A DNA stretch of 64,000 bases. Origin: Musa acuminata AAA Group. Its lineage: Eukaryota; Streptophyta; Magnoliopsida; Zingiberales; Musaceae. Positions within the stretch are counted from its first letter, which is position 1, and each line of letters opens with the position of its first letter. Made by a program: the position numbers and the translations under genes. The notes under the pieces are model-generated. The model searched no databases. It was given only the letters and a program-made list of their open reading frames with translations, and had not been told where the DNA came from. The stretch is from positions 38,693,001 through 38,757,000 of the forward strand of contig NC_088355.1 in assembly GCF_036884655.1 (NCBI RefSeq), in the 5' to 3' direction. Shown here piece after piece: positions 22,301 through 35,232 of the stretch.

Positions 22301-25300
22301 TTCCTTAATGTGTCATTTTTTCTATAAAACTAATGTGATATATTTTTTTTTCAGGCATTGATCTGAAAAAAATAAACCAATGTATGGGGGATCCTGATGC
22401 AGACGAAGAGAATGCAGTTCTTAAAGCCGAACAAGATGCGCAGGTTAAGGCATTGCATTGTCTTTTCCTTATTGATCTCGCAATTTGTCTTCATTCGCAT
22501 AATACTGTTTTGTATCTAATGCCTATTCTCAGATTGGAAAGGATTCCCGTGGCGATGTTACTATTTTACCGACTCTTGTTATTAATAATAGGCAATATCG
22601 AGGTAATTGTTTTAAGCATTCATCTGGTGCCTTGTAACAGTTTGCTCGCATTGACTTTTTATCATTTCTTTCTTTTATCAGGTAAGCTGGATAAGGCTGC
22701 AGTGCTGAAAGCAATCTGCGCCGGTTTCCAAGAGACAACTGAGCCAGCTGTTTGTTTGAGCGAAGGTATTATTAGAGTTTCTTGTGATAATTGATATAAA
22801 GTTGCTATCTTTAACATTTTGCAAATGGAGATTAGATTTGAAATGAATTTGTGTTTAACATATATGGTTTTACAATACAGATATAGAAACAAATGAATGT
22901 CGGGAGAACAATGGTGGATGTTGGCAGGATAAGGCCGCTAATATTACTGCATGCAAGGTACTCATTCTTGTACCATCAAGTTAATATCCACAACAGGTAC
23001 AGACTTTTACATTTCGTTGATCCAGTTCTATTACCTAATTTTATGCAGGATACTTTCCGTGGAAGAATATGTGAGTGCCCGGTTGTGGAAGGTGTGAAGT
23101 TTGTTGGTGATGGATACACTCATTGTGAAGGTACACAATCTGTCATTTTAATGGAAAATGTAGTGATATTAAAGAATTCTCATTGTGGCCAAGATGTTGG
23201 GAACAGTTTAGGTATGCTTCAGTTACACAGGTTTGGAGTATTGCTAAAATGCTAGCCAAGAACATTGGATCTGAAAATGTCTCTTTATAACTTTAAATTT
23301 TCATCGTTTTTCTTTCTGGTTTAGGTATGCTTCACCTATGTAGGTTTGGAGCTTTGCTAAAATGATGGCAAGCAACATTAGATCTGAAAATGTATCTTCA
23401 TAACTTCAACATTTCATGGTCTTTCTTTCCAAGAACATATTAATTTTTTTTTTACCATAGATATTCAAACTGGCTGAGTGTGTAATTTATTTAGATGAAA
23501 AAAATGTTAGCAATTCTTGTTGTATGAGTTAAGATATTCAAGCAATGTGCCATGATTATCCAGAAAAGAAGGTTATGAGAATCTGCGGATGGTCACAATT
23601 AGGTTTGTAACAGGTTTTGTACTCCGTTGATATTTAATGTTACATTCCATAACAGAAAGTAGTTTAGTGTCGGGTGCAAAAAATGATGAAACATTATGTT
23701 TTCAAAGTTCTTGTTTAGCTATTTGATTTGGGCTTTAAAATGTCAAGTGGGTTTCAGGACTTCTTTTGGAGCATTTGTTTATCTAATCTCATTTATATTA
23801 TATATGGGTGGACTTTCTGGGAAAGGAGGGAAGAAGATCATCGATGTCGATGATCATTTAAAGATCGATTAACCTTTTAATCATTAAAGTGAATTGTAAC
23901 ACCACAACATAGAAAATAATTTACTTATCTATTCATGTTGGGGAATTGTAACAAATCATCTACCAAAGTGTACTCATCTATTACATGGACGAGATTTTGA
24001 TCATCCATTGTATGATCATGATCTTCATGGTTTCCTATTTTTCCTGCTTTTACTTGTTTGTTGACTATGAAAACTTTCTGTCAGGCTTGCTTAATCTTTC
24101 GATAGTTTTAAGTAAATCAGGTGCCTTATATCTTGGAAATTGCAACAGATGACTATCACAGTTTAGCACCTCTGATTTGTAGGCAACAATCTTGCTTGTC
24201 CTATAACCGTATATCGTGATCTCTGTGGTTGCCTGTTTTTATGTAGTTTTTAATTATTACTTATCTTTTGTCTAGAAGGATTCTTTAAAAGGTTCTTGTA
24301 ACGATCAATTACTAACGATCTGATTCTCCTTTCTTCGTATTTGTAACGATCAATTACTAAGTTTATTGGATTCAATTTGAATGAAGAAAACAATACATCC
24401 ATTATAACAAGCATAACCATGAGTTATTTAGTTGAGACTTTTATGGATACATGTACATTTTCTGTTTCAGCTTCAGGATCTGGTCGATGTGAAATCAACA
24501 ATGGTGGATGTTGGAAGAAATCTCATGAGGGGAAAACATACTCTGCTTGTGTGGTAAGTGATTTAATAGTGTCATTTGCTTGTGTTGATCTTTTGATCAG
24601 AATCTGAGCAGCAGTGTCAACATGCAGGATGAGGGATGCAAATGCCCACCGGGTTTTAAAGGTGATGGAGTTGACAAGTGTGAAGGTATTATCTCCAAGA
24701 TCCTCTATGTTGGTTTTGAGATATTTGAGCTGTACATGGCTTCATATCATGCCTTTTAAGGTGCTGTTGGTAAAAATCAGTCGTTCAGTTTTTTGATCCT
24801 TCCGTTTTGGCTCATTTACTTAAATGTATTTCAATTGCAAAAAAAAAAAAAAAATCTTGGAGTCCATTTGGTATAATCAGTCATGTTTAGGGTTGCTTCT
24901 GTTTTGACTCATATATTGTTTAATACTTTTAGGAAGCTCAAGAGGTGCGACAATGTAGTTATTTTAGTTCTCTAATTTATTAGCATTTCTAATCACGTTT
25001 TGTTCCAGATGTTGATGAATGCAAGGAAAAGACAGCCTGTCAATGTTCTGGCTGCAAATGCAAGAACACTTGGGGTAGTTATGAGTGCAGCTGCGGTGAT
25101 GATTTATTATATATAAAGGAGCATGACACATGCATAAGTGCGTATATATAACCCCTTGTCGGTAATTCTTTATTTTCTTGTTATCTTTTAGCTTTTACCC
25201 CAAGCACACAAGGAACATAAGGCACACCTGTTTTCAGTTATTATGGGTCACTCACAAGAAATAAGAGGAAAAACTTGCTTTTGCTAATTTACTTTATAGG

Positions 25301-25830
25301 CTTTAAAAATTGGAGCTAGTTTTCACAAGTACCAATATGAAGTTGTCTGTTTCAAAATGTTTATTATTGCATTAAAAATATATCCAGGTAAGAAGCCTTC
25401 CACAGAGGTCGGCTGGAGCTTTTTGTGGGTTATCTTCTTTGGCCTGGTTATCGCTGGTGTTGGAGCTTATGCTGTATACAAGTACAGAATCCGGGTAAGG
25501 TCCTTTAAGATTCTTCATAGATGTGTTTCTTTTATCGAGCCTTTATTTTATCAAGAAAGCCGTTTCTATACCCTTGGGTTCTCGGTATATTGCACTGACT
25601 GCAAATGGTATGAGCCTTTCTTTTATCATAGTCTCTGGGTTGGTTGGTTAAAAGAGAGGAGCATTATTAGATGTGTACTTGAATCTCTAGATGTATACTC
25701 ATATTACTCTTCTATTTTTATTTTTCTTTCTCAGAGTTACATGGACTCGGAGATCCGGGCTATCATGGCTCAGTACATGCCACTTGACAATCAAGAAGCA
25801 CAAAACCACATCCACCACGGTGAAATCTGA
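19359..25830 (+). CDS. VSR: Vacuolar sorting receptor (BP-80 / VSR family)
   Basis: Type I membrane receptor that carries soluble cargo from the Golgi/TGN to the vacuole. Exons: 19359-19659, 21520-22212, 22355-22443, 22533-22602, 22682-22765, 22881-22957, 23049-23130, 24471-24553, 24628-24685, 25009-25137, 25388-25494, 25735-25830; 1869 nt, 622 residues, a normal family length. Signal peptide about 1-23; protease-associated domain in exons 1-2 ([27 protein letters not shown]); conserved central part ([22 protein letters not shown]); EGF-like repeats about 415-555 rich in Cys (NNGGCW twice, [13 protein letters not shown]). One transmembrane helix about 564-585, then a short tail with YMPL at 605-608, the YxxPhi signal for clathrin adaptors. 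All introns obey GT-AG and phase. Intron 1 (1.86 kb) contains a MITE. Confidence 0.96.
20998..21189. mobile_element. GTACCG-rich MITE in intron 1 of the receptor gene
   Basis: A 192-bp GC-rich island in an AT-rich intron. Ends are inverted: aggtttgccgtacc on the left against aggttcgccgtacc from the right end read in reverse. The interior is packed with ggtacc/cggtac palindromes. Flanks carry the same 13 bp, tggggtaagacca (20985-20997 and 21190-21202). A 9-bp target duplication within this (ggtaagacc) would suit a Mutator-type element, but terminal bases overlap the repeat so the exact length is ambiguous. No coding capacity. Confidence 0.8.
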
Positions 25831-26499
25831 GGCTAGATTTGTTGCATAATTTCTTTTTATAAAGAAAGCTTATTATACTAGAAAAATGTGGCTCTCTTTC
25901 CGGCAGAGATTGCTTTGTTGTTGATCCTTAAACCGCCAGGGAGTCATGTAAAGCTGAATCTTTATTAACGCACAGCCATTGTATTTGGAAACTGGTAGGA
26001 TGATAATTGCAATTCGCATGCCTGCGATGCTGCAGTTGGATCTCTTTTCGGTCCAAGTGGTAAAAATCACATGTAGAGCATGCAACTCCGCTTACATGGT
26101 ACTGTTGCTACAGATTTTAGATGATAATTGACTGCTGAAGCTTTGTGTTGAGGTTTCAATTGCTCGACGGTACATTGTCGTGGGAATACCATGATTTTTT
26201 TATTCTTCATTTATCAAAACATTTATGATTTTTCAAACATTGTTTTTTCAGTAAATTTATTTTTTTATAAAGACACTTTTTTTTAAAGGATGAAAAGAAA
26301 AGAAGTACAAAATGATGACAGATGGAACATATACGAGCCCCTACACAATTACAGAATATAGTGAAAAAAAGAGCAATGCGAATCACTCCTTCCGAATCAG
26401 GTTGACGGAAGAGAAGGCGAAGGAAGAGATTAATACTGGTCACCTTCACCAATCTGTAATTGCGAACAAGCTGCTCAGAATGGTGGAAAAGGGTTCAAA
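25831..26499. other. Tail-to-tail spacer between receptor and FAX3-like genes
   Basis: Holds the 3'UTR of the receptor gene (T-rich to about 26260) and of the minus-strand gene ending at 26500. No further gene. Confidence 0.6.
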
Positions 26500-29400
26500 T
26501 TACCAAAGATTGAAAAGAAGAAAAAAGAAAATTACCACCAACTCTCTGAACTCTGTTCCACGCTTGGGACCCTCACGATGATCAATCACGAACCTATAGG
26601 CATAGAAACCTACCATTGCACCACTATTTACCAAAACAAAATCGTTATTGAAAGTAAAAAGAGATTATATCGAAAAAATCAGCTTTAATGCTTTGATGTT
26701 GTCAGAAGCAGACTGAATGCCATATTAACAAAATATCTTTCTAGACCAGGAAGTCAAAGCAAAATATTAAACTATGATAGAAAAACAATATCATAAATTT
26801 CCAACAAACATCGTTGTGTCATCATCCAAGCTTAAAAACCAGGTGGGCTAAACCCTCAAACAAATTGAGTTAATATACTAATAATATTGGACTCATCAGG
26901 ACATGATCACAACTTGATCCATGTATTGCAACAACCATTGCTCTAATACCATTTATTTATTACAAATCAGAAAAACTATATGGACTAAACCCCCTGAAAT
27001 TGTTTGTTGTACTTGGAAGATGATCTTTAAAGCAGGCAGAAAGAGTGATATGGAAGTAATCGGAATGTTACATTCAGATATGAAGAAGAACATTCACAAA
27101 TACAATCGGAATGTTACACTGAATCACATCTTCATGAAACTATGTGTGTTTTTCGTAAGACGACAAAAGGTATTTGAACTAGGATGTAATAAAATTATTA
27201 TCTGGAGTTTCAATGTTATGGGCCATGTGATGCAATTCTATTGTTAAAAACAGAGATATGGAGAATACAGAATAATTTTCAATCCAGTTTAGATAGTTTG
27301 TTGTACTAAAAGTATCCAACAATTCTAAACTTTTTTAATAAAGGCAAGTGGTTCTGATATTAGAAGAAGAAAACATGTGATGAATGATGGAAAAAGAAAA
27401 AGAAAAATAAAACCAAGTTTAAAGTTCTTAAGCTTACTAATAACCTGATAAGAACTGTCAAAAGGCTTGAAAATGAACCCCTCTGCAATTTTGAAAAATA
27501 AATCATCAGAACTCAGCAAAATTTCACATCAATATCAAAACAACACAATCATCTAAATGTTCTCGGCAAATCTTTCAATTTGTGCATGACTAAAGGAACT
27601 TTTACCTCAGAACACAACAACCACTGCCTGCAGAATATAATACTGGAAATTGCTGCAGCATCAGAGCTATTGTTAGTACATGTGATTGTAAATCATGGCA
27701 ACCAACAAATATCACATAAAAATCGAAACAAGGTTTCAACAAAAAAATGACGAGAATGATTATTTATCTTATTAGCAACATATTACCCTTGCACAAACTC
27801 CAACATTGTCATTAGGTTTCTTCATAATTCAAGGTTCTAACCATTAAATGTAAGTGGTAAAAGAATTACGGTCCTTGACATAATTCATGAAACGTCACTA
27901 ATCCATGCTCCTCATCCAAGATACAGTACCTCCTTAGCTTACCAACCTTTTAATAGATTTGCTACTATAAGTGTTTCCCAAATTCTGTTATCTCTTGTTA
28001 CATTAGAGGAAAAATAAAAAAGAACATTGCAAATCTTTAAAGACCATTATGGGAACTTCATATTCAGAGTCACAAGAAAATCATCAACTAAGATTCCCAC
28101 TTTATAGGCAGTAAATGTACAAATTCCAATTCATTAATTCAGGCCTCTTAGTTAAAACCAAAGAAAACAAGAATCACAAAAAGGAAGAGATTATAAATTT
28201 CCTGACTGTTTGCTACCGGTTGGCAATACTGCAAGGGCAACTTCACATACGTTAAGCCATATTTAAGGCTTGAATCTGAATATGAACAAAGCATGGGAAC
28301 CATACTTGGTTGGAACAGACTAACCAGTTTGCCCTATCAAAAGAAGTGAGGTTGCTTTCCCATTCTTCCATGACCTCAAGCTTGACACGCTCAGAGCCAA
28401 AATTGCAGTGCCAAGTATAACACCAAAACGAATGGCAGGAATGCTTCCGGTTAGCATGAAATAAATGAAACCACCAACGGCAAGAAAGGAACCTAAACAA
28501 AATTTGAAGAAAATAAAACGGCCATAAAAGAAAAAATAAGTTCTGATGAAACTATTAACTGATCAAGAAAAGAGAACACTAACAAAGATTATAAAAAGAA
28601 TGCCCACAGAAGTCAAATATATGAACACATCTTCATGCATACCATACGGAATTCCAAGGTAAAAATCTCTAATGGCAGACGTGTTCTTCAAGTCACTTGC
28701 TGATGCATAAATTTCCAAAATGTCTCTCAATGAGTCAGGAGAATTCTTCGCTGCTGCTGAAAAATATTCTTTTCCTTCTTTTGAAAATTCTTTGGCTATT
28801 ATTCTCAAATCATCCCGTGCTTTATCAGCTTGGATCTTGAGCTTCTCAAATGTATCCATCAATATTTCTATTGCTTTCTTTGAGTAAATCACATATGCTC
28901 CTTCTGATACGGCCATGACTTTCAGGGCTTCAGTCATGAATCGGTGTAGTGCCTTCTTCCATGCTTCTTGTGATGCCCCAGCATCTTTCTCCAATTCAAT
29001 ATCTGAACGATTCTACATTGGAATTAAGACACAAATTAGCATCTCTTGGCATATTAAAAATAATCTCAGAGGCACATAGACGAAGGTGGATGCGTACAAA
29101 TTGGAAGTGACAATTTAAATGATGAGATAACATTCGTTTATATTTGAAATAGTATCTAAATAAATAAAATTTGTTGAACTTGAGCAAAATCTTTCAGATT
29201 AAGCCAGTTCTGAAGGCATTGAAAGAAATTTTTTGCATTCTTGAACTTGTAATTGTTACTTTTCTGGTTTTCTTTTACCCATTTACTCACAAACCCTGTA
29301 TACCCTTGTATCTGCTAGTCTTCTTGCATTCTTTTTCTTGCAACTGAATGCAAGAATCTTCTCGATCATCTCAATTGACTGAAGATCTGCATCAACTCCA

Positions 29401-29807
29401 CCAGCATTCTTAGATATCGGAGCAGTCACAGCCTACTAACCTATCACAAGATCTCCAGACCCTCCCAACAGAAAATTCAGTCTCCAGGAAGTACCAGGCA
29501 CACAGAGAAAATTCAATACCCGTTGCTCCGACCGATCAAGAACGAGAATACAAGATAGTGCACAAAGAGGTGGATTGCTATGCCTCACCTGTTCCTCGCG
29601 AGAAGCCGCGAGAGGAATGATTTTCATCGACCGCCGATCCACGGACACGAGGCGAGCTCCCAACCGCCTCTTCGAGAGCGGGGAATGGGCCGGACCCAGG
29701 AAGCAGGGGGCGACGACCACCGGGAAGGAGTCGGCGCCCGGTCGGATGCCATAAATATCAGGGTCAGGGCGTCGGAGGGGAACCAAGCCTTGGAGAGAGG
29801 CGGCCAT
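26500..29807 (-). CDS. FAX3: FAX3-like plastid fatty acid export protein
   Basis: Predicted inner-envelope chloroplast protein of the TMEM14/FAX family, which exports free fatty acids from plastids. Exons in coding order: 29589-29807, 28643-29012, 28325-28492, 27606-27652, 27445-27482, 26500-26623; 966 nt, 321 residues, close to Arabidopsis FAX3 as I recall it. Residues 1-73 are a Ser/Arg/Ala-rich transit peptide. Residues 80-195 form a charged, probably coiled-coil stretch (WKKALHRFMTEAL, LKIQADKARDDL). The TMEM14-type hydrophobic part follows: FYLGIPYG, GSIPAIRFGVILG, then short helices across the small exons and GAMVGFYAYRF in the last. Every intron is GT-AG and each phase joins correctly. 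The gene converges with the receptor gene. The two very small exons (47 and 38 nt) are easily missed by automatic annotation. Confidence 0.88.
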
Positions 29808-30705
29808 TGGCGACCTCGGAGGGAGATCGAAACGAAGAAAGAGGAGGAGAACGAGATAGCGGAGAGACCCAAGCAAGAAAGTAACCGCCTCCCTCCGTCT
29901 CGCTTCGAGAATTCTAGCTTGCATTTTATACACGTCAGCTCCGCCAAGCGCTTTTGCGTCAATTTACCTGAAATTTCTTCCGCCGCAACGCGTACCTGCC
30001 GCGTGACTGGAGGAAACAGTGGGTCCCGCATCATCCGAGGCCAAGATTCTCCGCACCCCGATTACACCGCCTCATGATAAACTGCCCCAGCGACACTCGA
30101 CGGGTCCCGCCCGGGTCCCACACTTGCACAAAGCTTCACGTGTAAGGTACCCAGAAACAGACCAACACAGGTGGAGAAAACCATGGGATGCACGGAAAGA
30201 ACTGATACCCTCACCGCCGCCGTATCCCCCGAAGGGCGAAGCAAAAGCACATATGCCAGTGTCACCCAAACAAGGCAGACATGGAAAGCACAAAGTGTCG
30301 GGGGAGATGAACATCTGCACCTTTGGCATTTAAGCTCTACAACTCTCGCAACGCAACCGAACTGTCTAAATGTCCTCCCCAGAATCAACATTTTCTCCCA
30401 AGACTTACAAACCGACCCTCCCTGAAAGCACGCAACCACAAATGAGTTCTACCAAAAGATAATTCCTGCATCACCGTGGAAGTAACTCTATATGAAAGCA
30501 ACAATTAATTACATTGTGAGATGCTTGCTTGCAGAGAAGGAGTACCTTGGAATGAGGCCTCCAAAGACAACATTCCAAAAGTTCCTGAAGTTTGTAAAGG
30601 TGAAAAAAATTAACCTCTTACTCTTGTCACCATCACCTTACCATGAAACAAAAATGAACATGGCATGATAAGAGCTAAATTTGAAGGGGAAAGTGAGTAC
30701 ATTAC
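29808..30705. other. Upstream region of the FAX3-like gene
   Basis: GC-richer to about 30440, with overlapping open frames on both strands but no recognised domain; read as promoter and leader of the minus-strand gene at 29807 and 3' flank of the next unit. I see no further gene. Confidence 0.4.
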
Positions 30706-30783
30706 TCAGGCAGGAGACGAACTGCTCGTTTCACACTTGAATTTTGTCACATCGTAGTTGTCATTGGAGCAGAGAGGCTGGAT
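30706..30783 (-). CDS. Possible last exon of an unidentified minus-strand gene
   Basis: On the minus strand an acceptor (atttcag) is followed by 26 codons ending in TGA: begins IQPLCSNDNYDVTKFKCE and ends SSSSPA. The composition looks coding (no A/T bias, two Cys, mixed charge), unlike the surrounding sequence. I do not recognise the family; the Cys-containing helix-like segment could suggest a small mitochondrial or secreted protein but this is guesswork. A matching leader exon may lie at about 34117-34305. Confidence 0.35.
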   Translation of the reverse strand: MQPLCSNDNYDVTKFKCETSSSSPA

Positions 30784-32415
30784 CTGAAATAGTTACAAGA
30801 TATCAAAGATATTTAGCTCGATCACCCACAATAAAAATCATAATAGAAAGTAGATTGTCGATACATAATTTCCTGAAAGATATAAAATTAATCAATCAAA
30901 ACCTAGATGGCAAAGGAGCAGACATGAGTTCACCAAACCACAAATCCAACCCAAATAATCAGTTAAATAATCAGGGATCTAAAGGAAAAGTGTCGGCAAT
31001 GAAGATTATGTTAAGTTTTCTATATCACCGGAAACTATCATACAAAAAATTTACTATGACATAGTATAATGCAATCTGCAAATTCAACCATGTTGGAACA
31101 CAATATTTGCAGATTTTTAGCAAGACATTTTACGATATGGATTCGGGTTCAACCATCTAAAATTAATCTTGATAGTAATAGCAACTGGCCTATTGTAGAA
31201 GGAATTCCATCTCTATCAGGAGTCCTACAGGTATCGGAAAAAGATATTCATATCTCAATGAAAACATGCTTCTAGAGCAGAGCTTAAAATATTATACATC
31301 TGTAGGGACACTAATTGTCATAAGATTAGCATCAATATGGTCTAGAAATATTCTCCTAATTAAATAACCATGATGCTATAACTAAAGATCATCCCACACA
31401 GAGTTGCAGATTCCTCTCTTGTTTCTGGATCTAACCAATCCATCTGGGCCTCATATGATGCTATCCATATGGCTTGGAAGGTCATGCAACAAAGGAGAGT
31501 TGCCCTTCCATAACTTCTTGGTGACTAATATGGCTGCCAAACCCTTAACCTTTGGGTAAATAAGGCTGTTGACTATTATTAGCGACAACAACACTCTACT
31601 ACATCTTGCCTAAACCAATACAGGGCCAAAGACCTCCATACATAGGCAGCCACCTAGTTCGTTTAGTGAAGGCTGAGGCTATCTGTGTGCATTTGCACGG
31701 GCGTCTACCACTTTCTTTAAAAGAATAAAAAACCATGTTCCACACTGATCACCTGCAGAGGGGTTCTATCGACTAAGCACTGCATGCAACTGAGCCATCT
31801 TACCTTCACAAGCACATGCATTAACTTATACACAAGTGCACATTTGTAAATAGTTGCATCGAAGAAATTGTTGCATGGCATTGCCAAAAGTGCATATCTA
31901 AAATGCCAAACTAGTTTTTATAATCAAATCACCAATCCCACAACTTAGTCTACCATTGTTCCAGTCATAGCTATTAGCAAAATACAAATTCAGCTACTCC
32001 CAAGTAAATTACAATGCCTCATACGACTAAAAGCGGAGATCCGATAAAAAACATAATATAAGACATACTTCTACAAATTAGTAAATTAGTATACAGTTTT
32101 AAATGAATTAAACATACTAAAAACAATAAACTGCTGAAAGCACAACAATCTTAGCCCCTGAGGATTCAAGCCTATTGCCTAATAACACAGCCCTTAGCTT
32201 CACTTTCTCATTCAGACAATTGAGTGCGCAAGGCATGCATCAGTTTCACTGGGGAAGCTAATTGCAAAAAATACCCAATTCACCGCCAAACACCAAAATT
32301 TAAAGATGTAATGATGAGAATCATACAAATGCACGAGACGTATTTTTCACTCAACATCTTTGTGAATACTTCACCGTCAATATCATTAGATAAGAATTTT
32401 ACCTTATCCTCACCC

Positions 32416-32500
32416 AAAGGTGCCAGTCAACTTAGCTGGTAAAACCTTGACAGTTTATCGCACGATCTTGGGCTTGAATCTTTACCTTTGTCACTTACCA
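32416..32500 (+). repeat. tRNA-derived SINE-like head
   Basis: An A-box-like cttagctggtaaaac (32431) and a B-box-like ggcttgaatctt (32471) are about 40 bp apart, the spacing of internal Pol III promoters. A CA/TA/GA simple repeat follows from about 32518. It resembles tRNA-headed plant SINEs; the body was not recognised. Confidence 0.45.
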
Positions 32501-32553
32501 TTTGACCACGCATGCGCGCGCACACACACATATATAATATATATATAGAGAGA

Positions 32554-32607
32554 GAGTCTATTTACAAATATAAATATATATTTATATTTATATTTGTGAA
32601 TAGACTC
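32554..32607. repeat. 54-bp near-perfect palindrome
   Basis: gagtctatttacaaatataa at the left is mirrored by the complement of atttgtgaatagactc at the right, with an AT-rich centre. Only about one mismatch per arm in the outer 20 bp. It would form a cruciform or hairpin. Directly adjoins a (GA)n/(TA)n run. Confidence 0.8.
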
Positions 32608-34116
32608 AAGATATTGAACCTTCAATGCTTTCGCTTGAGAAATTATTGTGTACAGTTGTAATCTATGTAATTTCCATGCCTACCCCAAAATAACTTTTCG
32701 CCATGTAACATAGACTAGTCGATATAACTTCAAATTCACTATAATATAAAACATGCAGTCATGAATGTTTATTTGCTAAAAAAGTAGACAGCTACCAGCA
32801 GATATCTCCCACTTTTTGCTGTATAGTGTCTTCTATGAAGGAATACATATAAAACGCATCACCAAACACAAGGAACAACTATAATTTTTCACAAGCATAA
32901 AATAAAAATATAGATTACTCTTTCAGGTTATAACAAAAAAAAAAATGCAGCACAATTTTGTTGTGGGGCAAATGAGTAGTGAGACAGCTTCGATTGCTCA
33001 ACAAAATTGTCAAAATCTACAGTCAACTGCCACCATTGAGCATTCAGCAATCATCATTGCTGAAAATTAAGTATGCTGATGACCTTGGTGGCACAGATTA
33101 GCAGAGGAAAGCTTTTTTTTTCCAAAAAGTTTCAAATTCTGGAGTCTGGAGTCTGGACCACATTACTGACATATAGGAAAATCAACTCATGATGGATCTC
33201 CAAACTACCACCAAGAATTAATAGTGGACAAATATGCACACTTGAATTTGATGGAAACTAACTCAAAGAGGCAAATGCAGTCTCCCATACTTCGTTCCAC
33301 CAGCGCAAGAAAACATCCAAGTATACAAAAGCTTGATAAGTATCTGTATCTTCAAGCACAGATTGGACATCAATGAAATTAAGCAATGGCACACGCAATT
33401 TTTCTCAAAAACAATTAGTATGGGCCAAACCAATTTACGAAGAGAATAGATTGCGATATCTCACCATCTATTCAAGAAAACACATAATAATAGCCAAGTG
33501 TGTATATCTAATTCTATTTGAAGAAATAATATGTAAAAGAAGTTACATTGAAAGCTCCTATAGTGCAATTCTGCCAACAAAAAAGAAAGCATTGAGCACT
33601 CAGAATTCCAAATTCTCATTTTGCCTCTTTGACTACTAATTCCAAAATGAAACAAAGTAGATGAATTAGCATTTTCTCTACCAAACCTAAACATAGGTCA
33701 AAGCAAGCAACGAAATCAAAGTTAAACATAAGTTTAATTTGGCTGATAATGCTGACACAAATTACCGAAATCAAAACAGTTGAAGGATCTTTATATTGTT
33801 CGATGAGATTAGGGAAACAGTTCAGAACCACAATAATTGGAAATACTCAGACGAAAAATCTTGGGAATCAAATTTTTAAGTGGCAAAGGACATGGAAAAG
33901 ATAAGGCACAAGCTAACAGACATCAATCAAGAAGCCATAAACTATGCATTTTTTCAAGAAGCATCATCATAAAGGAGAAAAAGAAAGAACCCATGATACC
34001 AAGAAAATTGAGAACATCAAACGAGGACTGGATTCGGAGGAAAGAATTCCTCCTTCTCCACTTAAAGAAAAAAGAGGAGACACATAAACCCTATACGAAA
34101 TGAAAAGAGAAGACTA

Positions 34117-34373
34117 ACGGAATCGAGAGAAAGGCGACGGATTTGTTGCGGTCGGGAGCGACACCGCCGCTGTCCAAAACCTCCGACTCGGGCTCTTCTT
34201 GATCGCGGCGACTTCGAGCTCTTCCTTCTTTCCACGAACAGGGTGGGTCTGACACCGTTCCACCGGAACCCAACACGCGCTCGGCGCACCCGTGATGAAC
34301 CGGCGTGCCCAACCGGACCGAGAACCAACTGTAATATATAACGTGAACCGCGCGGGTCTAATACGGCCACGTG
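34117..34373 (-). promoter_or_regulatory. Promoter and likely non-coding first exon of the unidentified gene
   Basis: On the minus strand: a G-box (CCACGTGG core at 34368-34373), a TATA-like tatatat near 34334-34340, then 190 bp of GC-rich sequence without an ATG that ends in a donor-like gttagtc near 34116. This is the pattern of a 5'UTR exon with a following intron. GC content contrasts sharply with its surroundings. Confidence 0.45.
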
Positions 34374-35232
34374 GCTGATGATTATGTTTTTACATTTCTG
34401 ACCTTGTAGCGTCATGAAATGACATATTTAACGTGGCCTAATATATAACTCATATCTCCTTCCCATTAACATCCATTTAATACATTTAAAATTAATTACA
34501 TAATGCCTACCAATCATTAATTTATTAAAATAAATCAACTAAATTTGATGCCTGTTAATTCAAATCCTTATCCATGTGAAACAAATCTACAACATGTAAA
34601 GACTAAACTTGAGTATCTTACAAGATTTGCTTTAAAATATTATTATTTTTATTTATTACATTAAATAACAGAGAAACCTATCAATCATACAACAATACAC
34701 TCACCAACCATTCATCAGAGAAACCTGATGAATGCAGGAGTAAAGGAATGATAAGAGCAACACCACATCAAGGAAGAGGGGATTCATATGTCAGTCAGGG
34801 AACTATCATATCACTGCAATGCACTTCTGCAGCAGGACAAAGAAATGAACCAAATTCCATAGAGAAGATAACAAGCCACAAAGTGAAGTCACATTGAGCT
34901 GCTGTCCATTTTGAGGTTTCACAAGCTCATGGTGATGAACCTCAAAGCAGAATCACAGTTTCATCAGGCAGTCTTAGCAGAAGACAAGCAGATCTAAATT
35001 ATATACAGAGGCTGAACAAAGTCCACTCTGCACTTCACCATAACAGAGAACTAACTGATTGGTTCCAATCATAATGCAAGGCTGGCACTGATCTTTTATC
35101 TACAAATAAATTGTAACCCTTTTCCCTACTGTTGAGTGGTAGACAGGTATACCATGTATTCATATAGCACGCCAAAATCACAAAATATATAAGGCACAAA
35201 AATAAAAAATAAGAAGAAAAAAATATGGACAA
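34374..35232. other. Intergenic, probably includes the pseudokinase 3'UTR
   Basis: AT-rich, no coding signal on either strand. The part adjoining 35232 is the expected 3'UTR of the minus-strand kinase-like gene. Confidence 0.5.

Larger units (their letters stand above)
30784..34116 (-). other. Presumed introns and small exons of the unidentified gene
   Basis: Mostly AT-rich. One further candidate coding stretch lies on the minus strand at about 33285-33405; it reads open for some 45 codons including DTYQAFVYLDVFLRWWNEVW and ends at a gttagtt donor-like site. I could not link the pieces in phase, so no full model is offered. The segment also holds a SINE-like head and a 54-bp palindrome. Confidence 0.3.

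Noticed and set aside
30062..30439. A 125-codon minus-strand frame upstream of FAX3
   Set aside because: No domain, overlapping frames on the other strand, no clear splice context; treated as promoter DNA.
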